DNA of 64,000 bases from Flavivirga algicola (lineage in GTDB: Bacteria; Bacteroidota; Bacteroidia; Flavobacteriales; Flavobacteriaceae), in NCBI RefSeq assembly GCF_012910715.1, contig NZ_JABBHF010000007.1, forward strand, positions 67,001 to 131,000. The letters are read 5' to 3'. The notes beneath the pieces are model-generated. The model searched no databases, was not told the origin of the DNA, and worked only from the letters and a program-made list of their open reading frames with translations. Position numbers and translations under genes: made by a program. This document shows, in pieces, positions 51,220 through 61,614 of the stretch; within the stretch, counting starts at the first letter, position 1; each line of letters begins with the position of its first letter.

Positions 51220-52679
51220 TTGCACTAAAAGACATATTATATAAGGTAACAATCAATGCTGTGGTTGGTAGTACGGGTATTGATATTAGGGCTATCGATT
51301 TTGATTCTCGAAAAATTAACAAAGGTGATTTGTTTGTCGCCATTCGCGGAAATGTTGTAGATGGACATCACTTTATTGATACGGCTATAAAAAATGGTGC
51401 TATAGGAATTATATGTGAAGTATTACCAGAAAACTTGGTAGATGGAGTGACTTATGTAGAGGTGGGGAACTCCAGTAAAGCTTTAGCTATAATGGGATCC
51501 AATTATTATGGTACGCCATCCGAAAACTTGAAACTAGTAGGTGTTACGGGAACTAATGGGAAAACAACCATAGCAAGTTTGTTGTATCAATTATTTAAAA
51601 AAGCAGGTTACAAAGTTGGGTTGTTGTCGACAGTTAAAATAATGGTTGATGATACAGAGTATAAGGCAACACATACTACGCCAGATTCATTAACTATCAA
51701 TAAGTATTTAAGGGAGATGAATATTGAAGGGGTTGAATTTTGCTTTATGGAGGTGAGTTCTCATGGGATTCATCAATATAGAACAGAAGGACTGCTGTTT
51801 GAAGGGGGCATATTCACTAATTTATCTCATGACCATTTAGATTATCATAAAACATTTGCGGAATATAGAGATGTTAAGAAGATGTTTTTTGACGGGCTTT
51901 CAGAAAAAGCCTTCGCGTTGGTAAATGTAGACGATAAAAACGGACTTGTTATGTTGCAAAATACCAAGGCTCGAAAATTTACTTATGCTTTAAAGGGTTA
52001 TGCCGATTATAAAGCTCAAATTCTGGAAAACCAATTTAGTGGACTTTTGCTTAAAATAAATGATAGCGAAGTATGGGCACGACTTATAGGGGGGGTTAAT
52101 GCTTATAATATTTTGGCTATTTATGCCACTGCAGAATTGTTGGGGCTTGAAAGGGTTGAAATATTGCGCTTAATAAGTGAATTGGATAATGTAAGTGGGA
52201 GGTTTCAGTATTTGATTTCTGATGAGAAAATTACAGCGATAATAGATTATGCGCATACGCCCGATGCATTGAAAAATGTATTGGAAACCATTAATAGTAT
52301 TCGAACTAAAAATGAAGAACTCATAACAGTTGTTGGCTGTGGAGGAGATAGAGATAAAACCAAACGACCCAAAATGGGACATATAGCCTCGGCTTTAAGT
52401 ACGAAGGTTATTTTTACAAGTGATAATCCGCGAAGTGAGGTTCCAGAAGATATTCTTAATGATATTGAAAAAGGTGTCGCCCCTCAGAATTACAAAAAAA
52501 CATTAACCATAGTTGATAGAAAGCAGGCAATAAAAACAGCTTGTCAGTTAGCACAACCCAACGATATTATTTTAATAGCAGGGAAGGGGCACGAAACATA
52601 TCAAGAAATTAAAGGTGAACGCTTTGATTTTGATGATTATAAAATGGTACAAGAATTTTTAAAGCAAATACAAAAATAG
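51216..52679 (+). CDS. murE: UDP-MurNAc-tripeptide synthetase MurE
   Basis: Adds the third amino acid to the peptidoglycan precursor. The 487 residues have the ATP loop Gly109-Val-Thr-Gly-Thr-Asn-Gly-Lys-Thr-Thr118 and Asp403-Asn-Pro-Arg406, the motif specific for meso-diaminopimelate. It overlaps ftsI by 4 bp and is 1 bp from mraY. Confidence 0.96.
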   Translation: MIALKDILYKVTINAVVGSTGIDIRAIDFDSRKINKGDLFVAIRGNVVDGHHFIDTAIKNGAIGIICEVLPENLVDGVTYVEVGNSSKALAIMGSNYYGTPSENLKLVGVTGTNGKTTIASLLYQLFKKAGYKVGLLSTVKIMVDDTEYKATHTTPDSLTINKYLREMNIEGVEFCFMEVSSHGIHQYRTEGLLFEGGIFTNLSHDHLDYHKTFAEYRDVKKMFFDGLSEKAFALVNVDDKNGLVMLQNTKARKFTYALKGYADYKAQILENQFSGLLLKINDSEVWARLIGGVNAYNILAIYATAELLGLERVEILRLISELDNVSGRFQYLISDEKITAIIDYAHTPDALKNVLETINSIRTKNEELITVVGCGGDRDKTKRPKMGHIASALSTKVIFTSDNPRSEVPEDILNDIEKGVAPQNYKKTLTIVDRKQAIKTACQLAQPNDIILIAGKGHETYQEIKGERFDFDDYKMVQEFLKQIQK

Positions 52680-52680
52680 C

Positions 52681-53922
52681 ATGTTGTATTACCTATTTGA
52701 TTATTTAGAAAAACAGTTTCAATTCCCTGGAGCTACACTTTTTGGTTTTTTAACCTTTAGGGCGGCTTTGGCAATGATTCTGTCGCTGCTTATTTCAACC
52801 ATATATGGAAAACGAATTATACGTTTTTTGCAAAAACAACAAGTAGGTGAAACCATAAGGGACTTAGGGCTGGAGGGGCAACAGGAGAAAGCAGGAACCC
52901 CAACCATGGGAGGTATTATTATTATTCTGGCAACGTTAATTCCTGTGTTATTGCTATCTAAACTAGAAAATATTTACATCATTTTACTAATTGTAACAAC
53001 GCTCTGGATGGGTGTTATTGGATTTATCGATGATTATATTAAAAAGTTTAAAAATGATAAAGAAGGACTTAAGGGGCGATTTAAGATTCTCGGACAAGTG
53101 GGGCTTGGTATTATAGTTGGTGCGACTTTCTTCTTTCATTCAGATGTTACTATAAAGGAAAAACTTCCCATTGAAGTGCAGCGGGAAATGTTGGCTGAAG
53201 ATGCGGATATAGCGCCATCAAAACTTTTTAAGGAAGAAGCAAAGTCGACCAAAACGACCATTCCCTTTGTGAAAGGAAATGAGTTTGATTATGCTAAGCT
53301 TGTTACGTGGATAAGTCCAGATTTAGATAAGTATGCTTGGATTATATTTATTCTAATCAGCATTATTATTATAACTGCTGTTTCAAACGGCGCAAACCTT
53401 ACGGACGGTATTGATGGGTTAGCAGCCGGGACATCGGCAATAATAGTGCTTACATTAGGGATATTCGCATGGGTGTCTGGTAATATTATTTTTTCAGACT
53501 ATCTCAATATTATGTATATCCCAAGAGTGGAGGAGATAACCATTTATATTGCTGCTTTTGTAGGGGCATTAATTGGTTTCTTATGGTACAACACATTTCC
53601 AGCTCAAGTTTTTATGGGAGATACAGGAAGCTTAACCATTGGGGGTATAATTGCTGTGATAGCTATTGCTGTTCGTAAAGAGTGGCTAATTCCAGTGTTG
53701 TGTGGTATTTTTTTAGCGGAAAATTTATCGGTAATCATGCAGGTAAGCTGGTTTAAGTATACGAAGAAAAAATATGGGGAAGGGCGTCGCATTTTTAAAA
53801 TGTCACCATTGCATCATCACTATCAAAAATCAGGATATCATGAAAGTAAGATTGTAACCCGATTTTGGATTGTAGGTATTCTATTAGCGATTCTTTCAAT
53901 AGTCACATTGAAAATTAGATAG
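52681..53922 (+). CDS. mraY: Phospho-MurNAc-pentapeptide transferase MraY
   Basis: Makes lipid I on the inner membrane. The 413 residues have ten predicted spans, the catalytic Asp-Asp pair in Gly-Phe-Ile-Asp-Asp-Tyr near 116-121, Asn-Leu-Thr-Asp-Gly-Ile-Asp-Gly near 239-246 and His-His-His-Tyr near 379. A loop of about 50 residues near 155-215 is longer than in proteobacterial MraY, as common in this phylum. A mobile-looking cassette follows at once. Confidence 0.95.
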   Translation: MLYYLFDYLEKQFQFPGATLFGFLTFRAALAMILSLLISTIYGKRIIRFLQKQQVGETIRDLGLEGQQEKAGTPTMGGIIIILATLIPVLLLSKLENIYIILLIVTTLWMGVIGFIDDYIKKFKNDKEGLKGRFKILGQVGLGIIVGATFFFHSDVTIKEKLPIEVQREMLAEDADIAPSKLFKEEAKSTKTTIPFVKGNEFDYAKLVTWISPDLDKYAWIIFILISIIIITAVSNGANLTDGIDGLAAGTSAIIVLTLGIFAWVSGNIIFSDYLNIMYIPRVEEITIYIAAFVGALIGFLWYNTFPAQVFMGDTGSLTIGGIIAVIAIAVRKEWLIPVLCGIFLAENLSVIMQVSWFKYTKKKYGEGRRIFKMSPLHHHYQKSGYHESKIVTRFWIVGILLAILSIVTLKIR

Positions 53923-53924
53923 TC

Positions 53925-54327
53925 AGAATTACGAATTACGATTTTGGATTTAAGAATATATGAAGGAAGTTTTAAAAAAAAGAACAAAAAAATTTGCATC
54001 AGATTGCTGGCATTTATGTACAAAATTTCCTGTTTCAAGAGAGTTCAATGCATACTGTAACCAATTAATAAGATGTTCAAGTTCAGTTGGGGCTAATTAT
54101 AGAGCGGCGTGTAGGGCAAAGTCCGATGCGGATTTTATAAATAAGCTAAAGATTGTTGAAGAAGAAGCTGATGAGAGTATGTACTTTTTGGAATTGCTTA
54201 TAGAGGTTGGTGGCAAGGAGCATAATGAAATAAGAAGATTGTTGGCCGAAGCAAACGAATTATTATCTATAACAGTTGCTTCAATTAGAACTATGAGAAA
54301 CCGTAAATCGTAATTCTAAAATCGTAA
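53925..54327. mobile_element. Four-helix-bundle gene cassette bounded by inverted repeats
   Basis: A 16-bp inverted repeat with 15 matches (53925-53940 and 54302-54317) flanks the gene, with a second nested 10-bp perfect pair (53936-53945 and 54318-54327). The left end begins 3 bases after the mraY stop and the right end touches the murD start codon. Such a unit inside the tightly packed mraY-murD junction suggests insertion. Confidence 0.75.
53960..54313 (+). CDS. Four-helix-bundle protein (S23/IVP-like, TIGR02436 type)
   Basis: A 117-residue protein of the family first seen in 23S rRNA intervening sequences and related to the Avd accessory protein of diversity-generating retroelements. It is predicted to be all-helical, with Arg-Ser-Ser-Ser-Val-Gly-Ala-Asn-Tyr-Arg-Ala-Ala near 38-49 and Glu-Glu-Ala-Asp-Glu-Ser near 68-73, the conserved family blocks (first Arg replaced by Cys in Arg-Cys-Ser-Ser). 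Its last codons and stop lie within the right inverted repeat. It has no known role in cell wall synthesis, so its place in the dcw cluster is odd. Confidence 0.85.
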   Translation: MKEVLKKRTKKFASDCWHLCTKFPVSREFNAYCNQLIRCSSSVGANYRAACRAKSDADFINKLKIVEEEADESMYFLELLIEVGGKEHNEIRRLLAEANELLSITVASIRTMRNRKS

Positions 54328-55659
54328 ATGAAAAAGTTAGTCATATTAGGAGGTGGAGAAAGTGGTGTTGGTACCGCGCTTTTGGGAAAAGAAAAGGGGT
54401 ATGATGTTTTTGTTTCAGATAAAGGAAAAATTAAAGAAATATATAAAGAAGTTCTTATAAATAATGAGATTGAATGGGAAGATGAAAACCATTCGGAAGA
54501 AAAAATCCTGAATGCAGATGTTGTAATGAAAAGCCCTGGGATTCCAGATAAAGTGCCTTTGGTGAAACAGATTCGTGATAAGGGAATATTAGTAGTATCA
54601 GAAATTGAATTTGCATCGAAGTTTACGCAGGCTAGTATTGTTGGGATTACAGGGAGTAATGGTAAAACAACAACGGCTTCTTTGACGCATCATATTCTAA
54701 AACAAGTATTAAATGTGGGGCTAGCGGGTAATATAGGTGACAGTTTTGCTAAACAGGTTTTAGAGGAAGGCTACGATAATTATGTGTTGGAGATTAGCAG
54801 TTTTCAATTAGATGATATTGTCGATTTTAAACCGCATATAGCAGTAATTACAAACATTACACCTGATCATTTAGATAGGTATGACTATCAATTTGAGAAG
54901 TATATCGCTTCAAAATTTAGAATAGCTATGAATCAAACTAAAGCGGATTATTTGATTTATGATGCCGATGATGAAGTGATAGTCGAGCATTTAAAAAAAC
55001 ATCCAGTTCAGTCAACATTATTGCCATTTTCATTGACAAAGCAAATAGAGAATGGTGCGTATTTAAAAGATGATAATATAAATATAACAATTAATAACAA
55101 CCAAATAATTATGCCAACAACAAATATAAAATTAGAAGGAAAACACAACACAAAAAATGCTATGGCTGCCTCGACAGTCTCGCATTTGTTGAAAATTAGA
55201 AAACAGACCATAAGGGAGAGTTTGGAAAACTTCCAGGGTGTTGAACACCGTTTGGAGCATGTTTTAAAAATTAATAAAGTACAGTATATAAACGATTCTA
55301 AAGCAACTAACGTAAATGCTACATATTATGCTTTGGAAAGTATGGATGCACCTACGGTTTGGATTGTTGGAGGGGAAGATAAAGGCAATAACTATGAGGA
55401 GTTGTTTCCTTTTGTAAATGAAAAAGTGAAGGCTATTATTTGTTTGGGCGCAGATAATGAGAAATTGATGCAAACGTTTGGGGGCATGGTCGATGTTATT
55501 GTTGAAACACAATTTATGAGCGAGGCGGTAAAAATTGCGTATAAAATTTCTGAAGCAGGAGATAATGTTTTATTGTCGCCAGCATGTGCAAGTTTTGATC
55601 TGTTTCAAAATTATGAAGATAGAGGGCGTCAATTTAAAAGCGCAGTAAGAAATTTATAA
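54328..55659 (+). CDS. murD: UDP-MurNAc-alanine:D-glutamate ligase MurD
   Basis: Adds D-glutamate to the peptidoglycan precursor. The 443 residues have an N-terminal Gly-Gly-Gly-Glu-Ser-Gly-Val-Gly nucleotide loop (8-15), the ATP loop Gly106-Ile-Thr-Gly-Ser-Asn-Gly-Lys-Thr-Thr115 and Asn-Asp-Ser-Lys-Ala-Thr near 318-323. Its start is at the end of the four-helix cassette's right repeat. Confidence 0.95.
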   Translation: MKKLVILGGGESGVGTALLGKEKGYDVFVSDKGKIKEIYKEVLINNEIEWEDENHSEEKILNADVVMKSPGIPDKVPLVKQIRDKGILVVSEIEFASKFTQASIVGITGSNGKTTTASLTHHILKQVLNVGLAGNIGDSFAKQVLEEGYDNYVLEISSFQLDDIVDFKPHIAVITNITPDHLDRYDYQFEKYIASKFRIAMNQTKADYLIYDADDEVIVEHLKKHPVQSTLLPFSLTKQIENGAYLKDDNINITINNNQIIMPTTNIKLEGKHNTKNAMAASTVSHLLKIRKQTIRESLENFQGVEHRLEHVLKINKVQYINDSKATNVNATYYALESMDAPTVWIVGGEDKGNNYEELFPFVNEKVKAIICLGADNEKLMQTFGGMVDVIVETQFMSEAVKIAYKISEAGDNVLLSPACASFDLFQNYEDRGRQFKSAVRNL

Positions 55660-55684
55660 AAATCAGGAATTATCCTGTTTATCG

Positions 55685-55706
55685 CACTGAGCGTAGTCGA
55701 AGTGAG
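55685..55706. repeat. Dispersed palindromic repeat, family A
   Basis: cactgagcgtagtcgaagtg-ag, an imperfect palindrome between murD and ftsW, contains the exact 16-mer ctgagcgtagtcgaag found at the GIY-YIG/kinase junction. Confidence 0.8.
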
Positions 55707-55779
55707 ATTAAGGAGGTGGTAGGGATTAAAAGTATAATAATAACTTTCATTAGGAAAGATGTCTGGGAGGACAGATGGG

Positions 55780-56973
55780 ATGCAAACAGTATTTAAAAAC
55801 ATAAAGGGAGATCGGTTAATTTGGGCTATTGTAGCGTTGTTGGCTATAGCCTCATTTTTGCCTGTTTACAGTGCTGCTAGTGATCTGGCATATGTTAAGC
55901 ACAACGGTAATACGTTTATTTCGTTTGTAAAACATTTTATGCATTTGTTTTTAGGGTTCGTTATTATGTATGGAGTACATAAAATCCCGTATAGATATTT
56001 TAAAGGGTTGTCTTTGGTGATGATTCCAATAGTTTTGGTGTTGTTGGTTATTACGATGTTGCAAGGAACAGTTATGGGAGGGGCAAGTGCTAGTAGATGG
56101 ATTAAAATACCTATTGTGGGCATGTCTTTTCAAACATCGACTTTTGCTTCGGTGGTGCTGATGGTTTATGTGGCGCGATATATGTCGAAAATTAAAGATA
56201 TTAATATAAGCTTAAGGAAATCTATTCTTCCGCTTTGGATGCCTGTTTTTATGGTGTTGGCCTTAATTTTGCCTTCAAATTTTTCAACAGCAGCCATTAT
56301 ATTTTTAATGGTGTTGTTTCTGGTGTTTTTAGGAGGGTATCCTGTGCGCTATTTAGGGGTTATACTAGGTTCGGGCCTGTTGGCATTGGTGTTTTTTGTC
56401 ATGTTTGCAAAATTAACAACCGGACCATTGCATGTTAAAGTGACCACTTGGGAAAACAGAATTAAGAACTATTCAAATAATGAAGATACGGATGCAGATT
56501 ATCAAATAGAAAAAGCAAAAATTGCTATAGCATCTGGTAAGGTTTTCGGTGTCGGTCCAGGTAAAAGTATTCAAAAACATGCCTTGCCGCAATCGTCATC
56601 AGATTTCATTTTTGCAATTATTATAGAAGAATATGGCTTAATAGGGGGTTTTACAATTATAATCCTTTATATGTGGTTGTTGTTTAGGATTGTTATTGTA
56701 TCTCAAAAATCTGATACCATATTCGGTAAACTCTTAGTATTGGGTGTTGGCTTGCCTATTGTGTTTCAAGCGTTAATTAATATGGCTGTAGCTGTCGAGT
56801 TGTTTCCTGTAACGGGACAAACATTGCCTTTGGTGAGTAGTGGAGGGACATCTATATGGATGACGTGTTTGGCGATAGGAATTATTTTAAGCGTGAGCGC
56901 GAAACGAGAAGAAATAAAAGAACAGGAAATTAAGGAGGATAATCCGTTGGAAATTTTAAGTGAAACTATTTAA
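55780..56973 (+). CDS. ftsW: Septal glycosyltransferase FtsW
   Basis: SEDS-family glycan polymerase of the septum, partner of FtsI. The 397 residues have ten predicted spans and the SEDS end motif Ser-Ser-Gly-Gly-Thr-Ser near 357. The ATG at 55780 is preferred; one 21 bases upstream (55759) would add seven residues before the usual start. It is followed 6 bp later by murG. Confidence 0.93.
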   Translation: MQTVFKNIKGDRLIWAIVALLAIASFLPVYSAASDLAYVKHNGNTFISFVKHFMHLFLGFVIMYGVHKIPYRYFKGLSLVMIPIVLVLLVITMLQGTVMGGASASRWIKIPIVGMSFQTSTFASVVLMVYVARYMSKIKDINISLRKSILPLWMPVFMVLALILPSNFSTAAIIFLMVLFLVFLGGYPVRYLGVILGSGLLALVFFVMFAKLTTGPLHVKVTTWENRIKNYSNNEDTDADYQIEKAKIAIASGKVFGVGPGKSIQKHALPQSSSDFIFAIIIEEYGLIGGFTIIILYMWLLFRIVIVSQKSDTIFGKLLVLGVGLPIVFQALINMAVAVELFPVTGQTLPLVSSGGTSIWMTCLAIGIILSVSAKREEIKEQEIKEDNPLEILSETI

Positions 56974-56979
56974 GAGCTA

Positions 56980-58095
56980 GTGGCGAAAAAAGAAACATAC
57001 AAAATCATATTATCTGGAGGAGGTACTGGAGGGCATATTTATCCTGCTATAGCTATAGCAAATGAGTTAAAATCTCGTTTTCCTGATGCGAAGTTTCTGT
57101 TTGTGGGAGCTAATGATAGAATGGAAATGGAGAAAGTGCCACAAGCTGGGTATGATATTAAAGGGCTTTGGATTTCTGGAATTCAGCGTAAACTAAGTTT
57201 AAAAAACCTAGCATTTCCTTTTAAGCTTATAAGTAGTTTATGGAATGCGCAAAAGATCGTAAAATCGTTTAAGCCAGATATCGCTATTGGAACGGGAGGA
57301 TTCGCTAGTGGGCCTTTGTTGTATGTAGCAGCACTAAATAGGGTTCCCAGTTTAATACAGGAGCAGAATTCGTATCCTGGAATTACGAATAAGTTACTGT
57401 CAAAAAAGGCAGAAAGAATATGTGTAGCTTATGATGGATTGGAGCGTTTTTTTCCGAAAGAAAAAATTATAAAAACAGGTAACCCTGTACGTCGGGATTT
57501 GCTAAATGTAGATAGTAAAGCGGTTGAGGCTAAAGAGTTTTTCAACTTGAAACATGGAAAATATACGCTCTTAATTTTGGGGGGTAGTTTGGGGGCTAGA
57601 AGGATAAACGAATTGATAGAGAATAAACTGGATTTTTTAAATACGCTAAATGTGCAGGTTATATGGCAATGTGGAAAGTTGTATTATCAGCAGTATAAAA
57701 TTTATAATAATACAAAGCATGTGCAGGTATTTGAATTTTTAAACCGTATGGATTATGCTTATGCTGCAGCTGATATGGTTATTTCAAGAGCTGGAGCTAG
57801 TTCGGTTTCAGAGTTGTGTATTGTAGGTAAGCCAGTCGTTTTTATCCCATCCCCAAATGTAGCTGAAGACCATCAGACAAAAAATGCTATGGCAATGGTA
57901 AATAATGATGCAGCCATGATAATAAAAGAAGCAGATTTGGATGTGGATTTTGAAAACAAGTTTTCACAACTCGTGGCATCACATGAAAAACAAAAAGAAT
58001 TAGGTGTCAATATAAAAAAAATGGCATTGGAAAATGCTACATCTCAGATAGCAGACGAAGTAGAAAAGCTTCTGGCAAATGATAATATAAATTGA
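56980..58095 (+). CDS. murG: Lipid II synthase MurG
   Basis: Transfers GlcNAc from UDP-GlcNAc to lipid I. The 371 residues show Gly13-Gly-Gly-Thr-Gly-Gly-His near the N-terminus, Gly-Gly-Ser-Leu-Gly-Ala near 205 and Ser-Arg-Ala-Gly-Ala-Ser-Ser near 269. Start codon GTG, 6 bp after ftsW. Confidence 0.95.
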   Translation: MAKKETYKIILSGGGTGGHIYPAIAIANELKSRFPDAKFLFVGANDRMEMEKVPQAGYDIKGLWISGIQRKLSLKNLAFPFKLISSLWNAQKIVKSFKPDIAIGTGGFASGPLLYVAALNRVPSLIQEQNSYPGITNKLLSKKAERICVAYDGLERFFPKEKIIKTGNPVRRDLLNVDSKAVEAKEFFNLKHGKYTLLILGGSLGARRINELIENKLDFLNTLNVQVIWQCGKLYYQQYKIYNNTKHVQVFEFLNRMDYAYAAADMVISRAGASSVSELCIVGKPVVFIPSPNVAEDHQTKNAMAMVNNDAAMIIKEADLDVDFENKFSQLVASHEKQKELGVNIKKMALENATSQIADEVEKLLANDNIN

Positions 58096-58121
58096 TCTCT
58101 GTCAATGCAGAAATGACGAAA

Positions 58122-59474
58122 ATGAACTTAAATAACATACATAACATCTATTTTGTTGGCATAGGGGGCGTCGGGATGAGTGCTTTGGCGCGTTATTTTC
58201 ATGCCAATAATAAATGTGTGGCAGGCTACGATAAAACTCAAACCGACATAACGAATGGTTTGCTGGTTTTAGGTATAGAGGTTCATTTTGAAGATTCGGT
58301 AGATAATATTCCAGCTTCTTTTTTAGATGTCGAAAAAACACTTGTTGTTTATACGCCAGCGATTCCTAATAGTCATTCGGAATTGACATATTTTAACACG
58401 AATGCCTATAAGGTTTTAAAACGTTCGCAAATTCTGGGACTGATAACAGAAAATACATTTTGCTTAGCTGTAGCGGGAACTCATGGAAAAACGACAACGA
58501 CGAGTATTTTGGGGCATTTAATGAATAAATGTGATGTGCCTTTAACAGCTTTTTTAGGAGGAATTAGTGAGAACTATAACTCCAATTTAATATTGAATGG
58601 CACAGAGGTTTCGGTTGTGGAGGCAGATGAGTTCGATCGTTCCTTTCTAACATTGTCTCCAGATATGGCATGTATTACATCTATGGATGCAGATCATTTA
58701 GATATTTATGGAGATGCTTCAGAATTAAAAAAAACATTTGAAGATTTTTCAAAAAGATTAAAACCTAATGGGAAATTGTTTGTTAGAAATGGTTTGCCGC
58801 TAGAAGGTGTTACGTATGGTATAGAAGATAATTCGGATTATGCGATTCAAAATATAAAAGTAGAAAATGGTACTTATGTTTTTGATGTGAAAACTCCAAA
58901 AACAGTACTTGAGGATTTACGATTTAATTTACCGGGCAGACATAATTTATTGAATGCTTTAATAGCTATGGCTATGGCTTTGGAGTATGGCTGTTCTAGT
59001 AAGCAGCTTATAGAGGCGTTAGAATCTTTTAAAGGTGTTAAACGTCGATTTACCTATCATATAAAAACTGAAAATCTTGTTTTTATTGATGATTATGCCC
59101 ATCATCCTGAAGAGATTAATGCAGTACATCAGGCAGTTAGGGAAATGTACCCAGATGAAAAAGTATTGGCCATTTTTCAACCGCATTTGTACAGTCGGAC
59201 ACGTGATTTCATAGAAGGTTTTGCAGAAAGTTTATCCCAGTTTGATGAATTGCTGTTATTGGATATTTATCCAGCCAGAGAGCTGCCTATAGAAGGTGTG
59301 ACTTCAGCTTGGTTGCTAAGTAAAATAAATAATGAAAATAAGCAGTTGGTAAACAAAAAAGAGTTGTTGCCAGCGATACATAATAGTGCTGCTAAAATTA
59401 TATTAACCATTGGGGCAGGCGATATAGGAGAACAAGTAAAACGTATTAAAAAAGAATTCAATATTGCGAGTTAA
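58122..59474 (+). CDS. murC: UDP-MurNAc:L-alanine ligase MurC
   Basis: Adds L-alanine, the first peptide residue, to UDP-MurNAc. From the ATG at 58122 the protein has 450 residues and begins with the usual short lead into Gly13-Ile-Gly-Gly-Val-Gly-Met; the frame also opens at a TTG overlapping the murG stop (58092) and an ATG at 58113. ATP loop Ala118-Gly-Thr-His-Gly-Lys-Thr-Thr. Asp-Asp-Tyr-Ala-His-His-Pro is near 323-329. Confidence 0.94.
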   Translation: MNLNNIHNIYFVGIGGVGMSALARYFHANNKCVAGYDKTQTDITNGLLVLGIEVHFEDSVDNIPASFLDVEKTLVVYTPAIPNSHSELTYFNTNAYKVLKRSQILGLITENTFCLAVAGTHGKTTTTSILGHLMNKCDVPLTAFLGGISENYNSNLILNGTEVSVVEADEFDRSFLTLSPDMACITSMDADHLDIYGDASELKKTFEDFSKRLKPNGKLFVRNGLPLEGVTYGIEDNSDYAIQNIKVENGTYVFDVKTPKTVLEDLRFNLPGRHNLLNALIAMAMALEYGCSSKQLIEALESFKGVKRRFTYHIKTENLVFIDDYAHHPEEINAVHQAVREMYPDEKVLAIFQPHLYSRTRDFIEGFAESLSQFDELLLLDIYPARELPIEGVTSAWLLSKINNENKQLVNKKELLPAIHNSAAKIILTIGAGDIGEQVKRIKKEFNIAS

Positions 59475-60183
59475 TTGGAATTACATAAAGATGTTTGTCT
59501 TATTGGTACTAGTGGCTTTTTTGTTTGCTTTTGCATCACAAAAAAATGCGCAGAGAAAAGTATCAAGCCCTCATGTGAGGTTTATTGGAGAGAATAATCT
59601 GTTTGTATCAAACGAAACTGTTAGTAAATTGTTAATACAAAAATATGGAGGTGTTAAAAATGTACCTAAAGAAACTTTAGATTTGAATGAGCTAGAAAAT
59701 GCCCTAAAATCTAACCCAATGATAAAAACAGCAGAAGTGTATGTTGCTGTAAATGGTACACTTAATGCTGAAATTGAACAAAAGGTACCTATAGCACGAG
59801 TGAGTACAAACGCGTCTTATTATATTGATGATGAAGGTTCTTATATGCCATTATCTACTAATTATTCAGCTAGAGTACCATTAGTTACTGGTTATGTAGA
59901 AAAAAATAATTTAAAAAACATTCATAAAGTTGCCAGTAAAATTACTCGTGATGAGTTTTTAAAAAAGAATGTTATAGAAATTCATCAAAGTATCGATAAG
60001 GTTGTTTACTTAAAATTAAGACAATGCAACTTTATAGTGCAATTAGGTGACGTGAATTTTTTAAATAAAAAGATCAATAATTTAAAAGCGTTTTATCAAA
60101 AAAACCTAAAAGAAAAAACACTTAATAATTACAGTAAAGTCAATTTGCAGTTTGACAACCAAGTAGTGTGTACCAAAATATAA
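59464..60183 (+). CDS. ftsQ: Cell division protein FtsQ
   Basis: Bitopic septum protein with a POTRA domain that links FtsL and FtsA/FtsZ. The 239 residues have one membrane helix (about 9-24), a POTRA-like part (about 38-115) and a beta domain. The TTG start overlaps murC by 11 bp and keeps the basic cytoplasmic lead; an ATG at 59491 would cut into the helix. Assignment is from position and topology. Confidence 0.88.
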   Translation: MRVNWNYIKMFVLLVLVAFLFAFASQKNAQRKVSSPHVRFIGENNLFVSNETVSKLLIQKYGGVKNVPKETLDLNELENALKSNPMIKTAEVYVAVNGTLNAEIEQKVPIARVSTNASYYIDDEGSYMPLSTNYSARVPLVTGYVEKNNLKNIHKVASKITRDEFLKKNVIEIHQSIDKVVYLKLRQCNFIVQLGDVNFLNKKINNLKAFYQKNLKEKTLNNYSKVNLQFDNQVVCTKI

Positions 60184-60186
60184 GGC

Positions 60187-61500
60187 ATGGAGTATAATTT
60201 AGCAGTAGGATTAGACATAGGAACCACAAAGATTGTGGCAATGATTGGTCGTAAAAATGAATACGGTAAAGTTGAAATTTTAGGAATAGGTAAATCTAAA
60301 AGTTTAGGGGTACATCGCGGTGTTGTAAATAATATTACCCAAACGATACAATCCATACAACAAGCCGTTCAAGAAGCAGAAGTTTCCTCTGAAATGAAAA
60401 TTGAAGGTGTTACTGTTGGTATTGCTGGGCAACACATAAGAAGCTTACAGCACAGTGATTATATAACAAGACCTAATTCAGAAAATGTTATCGATGATGA
60501 AGATATCGATAGATTGATAAATCAAGTACATAAACTCGTCATGCTACCAGGAGAGGAAATTATCCATGTATTGCCTCAGGAGTATAAAGTAGATGGTCAA
60601 GCAGAAATTAAGGAGCCAATAGGTATGTATGGTGGGCGTTTGGAGGCTAATTTTCATGTGGTTGTTGGTCAGGTATCTTCTATAAGAAATATAGGACGCT
60701 GTGTGCAAAGTGCTGGTTTAAATTTAGAAGGTATTACGTTGGAGCCGCTAGCCTCAGCAAATGCAGTTCTAAGTCAAGAAGAAAAAGAAGCTGGTGTGGC
60801 ACTTATTGATATCGGTGGGGGTACCACAGATTTAGCCATTTTTAGAGATGGTATTATCCGCCATACAGCAGTGATTCCTTTTGGAGGAAATGTGATTACT
60901 GAAGATATAAAGGAAGGCTGTTCTATTATTGAAAAACAGGCTGAGTTGTTAAAGATAAAATTTGGTTCTGCATGGCCAGGAGAAAATAAAGATAACGAAA
61001 TAGTGTCTATACCAGGTTTGAGAGGAAGAGAACCCAAAGAGATTACATTAAAAAACCTGTCAAAAATAATTCATGCACGTGTTGTTGAGATTGTTGAACA
61101 GGTGTATGTCGAAATTAAAAATTACGGACACGAAGAACAGAAGAAAAAATTAATTGCCGGTATTGTATTAACAGGTGGTGGTAGTCAGTTAAAACATTTA
61201 AAACAATTGGTAGAGTATATAACAGGTATGGACACTAGAATAGGGTATCCAAATGAGCATTTGGCAGGTGATAGTGATGGTGATATTACGAGTCCATTGT
61301 ATGCTACGGCCGTAGGATTGGTTTTAGATGGTTTGAAACGCCAGGAAAGAAAGAAGTTGGAACAACAAAATGAAATTGAGGTAAAAGCTGAAGAAGAAAA
61401 ACCAGCTGAAGAAATTAAAGAACAACCAGTAAAGGAACGCCGTTCTTTTCTAGATAAGCTAACCGATCGTGTTAAAGATTTTTTAGATAACGCAGAGTAA
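60187..61500 (+). CDS. ftsA: Cell division protein FtsA
   Basis: Actin-like membrane anchor for FtsZ. The 437 residues have Asp10-Ile-Gly-Thr-Thr-Lys (phosphate 1), Asp-Ile-Gly-Gly-Gly-Thr-Thr-Asp near 208-215, Thr-Gly-Gly-Gly-Ser near 331-335, a charged linker near 395-415 and a C-terminal amphipathic helix (about 420-437, Phe-Leu-Asp-Lys-Leu) for membrane binding. Confidence 0.96.
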   Translation: MEYNLAVGLDIGTTKIVAMIGRKNEYGKVEILGIGKSKSLGVHRGVVNNITQTIQSIQQAVQEAEVSSEMKIEGVTVGIAGQHIRSLQHSDYITRPNSENVIDDEDIDRLINQVHKLVMLPGEEIIHVLPQEYKVDGQAEIKEPIGMYGGRLEANFHVVVGQVSSIRNIGRCVQSAGLNLEGITLEPLASANAVLSQEEKEAGVALIDIGGGTTDLAIFRDGIIRHTAVIPFGGNVITEDIKEGCSIIEKQAELLKIKFGSAWPGENKDNEIVSIPGLRGREPKEITLKNLSKIIHARVVEIVEQVYVEIKNYGHEEQKKKLIAGIVLTGGGSQLKHLKQLVEYITGMDTRIGYPNEHLAGDSDGDITSPLYATAVGLVLDGLKRQERKKLEQQNEIEVKAEEEKPAEEIKEQPVKERRSFLDKLTDRVKDFLDNAE

Positions 61501-61614
61501 GAAACCTAATAAAATTGTCTGATAGATAATTTTAAAGAAGCAGCCTAATGGCATAGAGATAATAATATTCATTGAATTAAAAATAAAGTATAAAACCTCA
61601 GTAAAATAGAATTT

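Noticed and set aside
55709-55720. aaggaggtgg as a Shine-Dalgarno site for ftsW
   Set aside because: It is about 40-60 bases from either candidate start codon, far outside the functional spacing, and this phylum rarely uses such sites.
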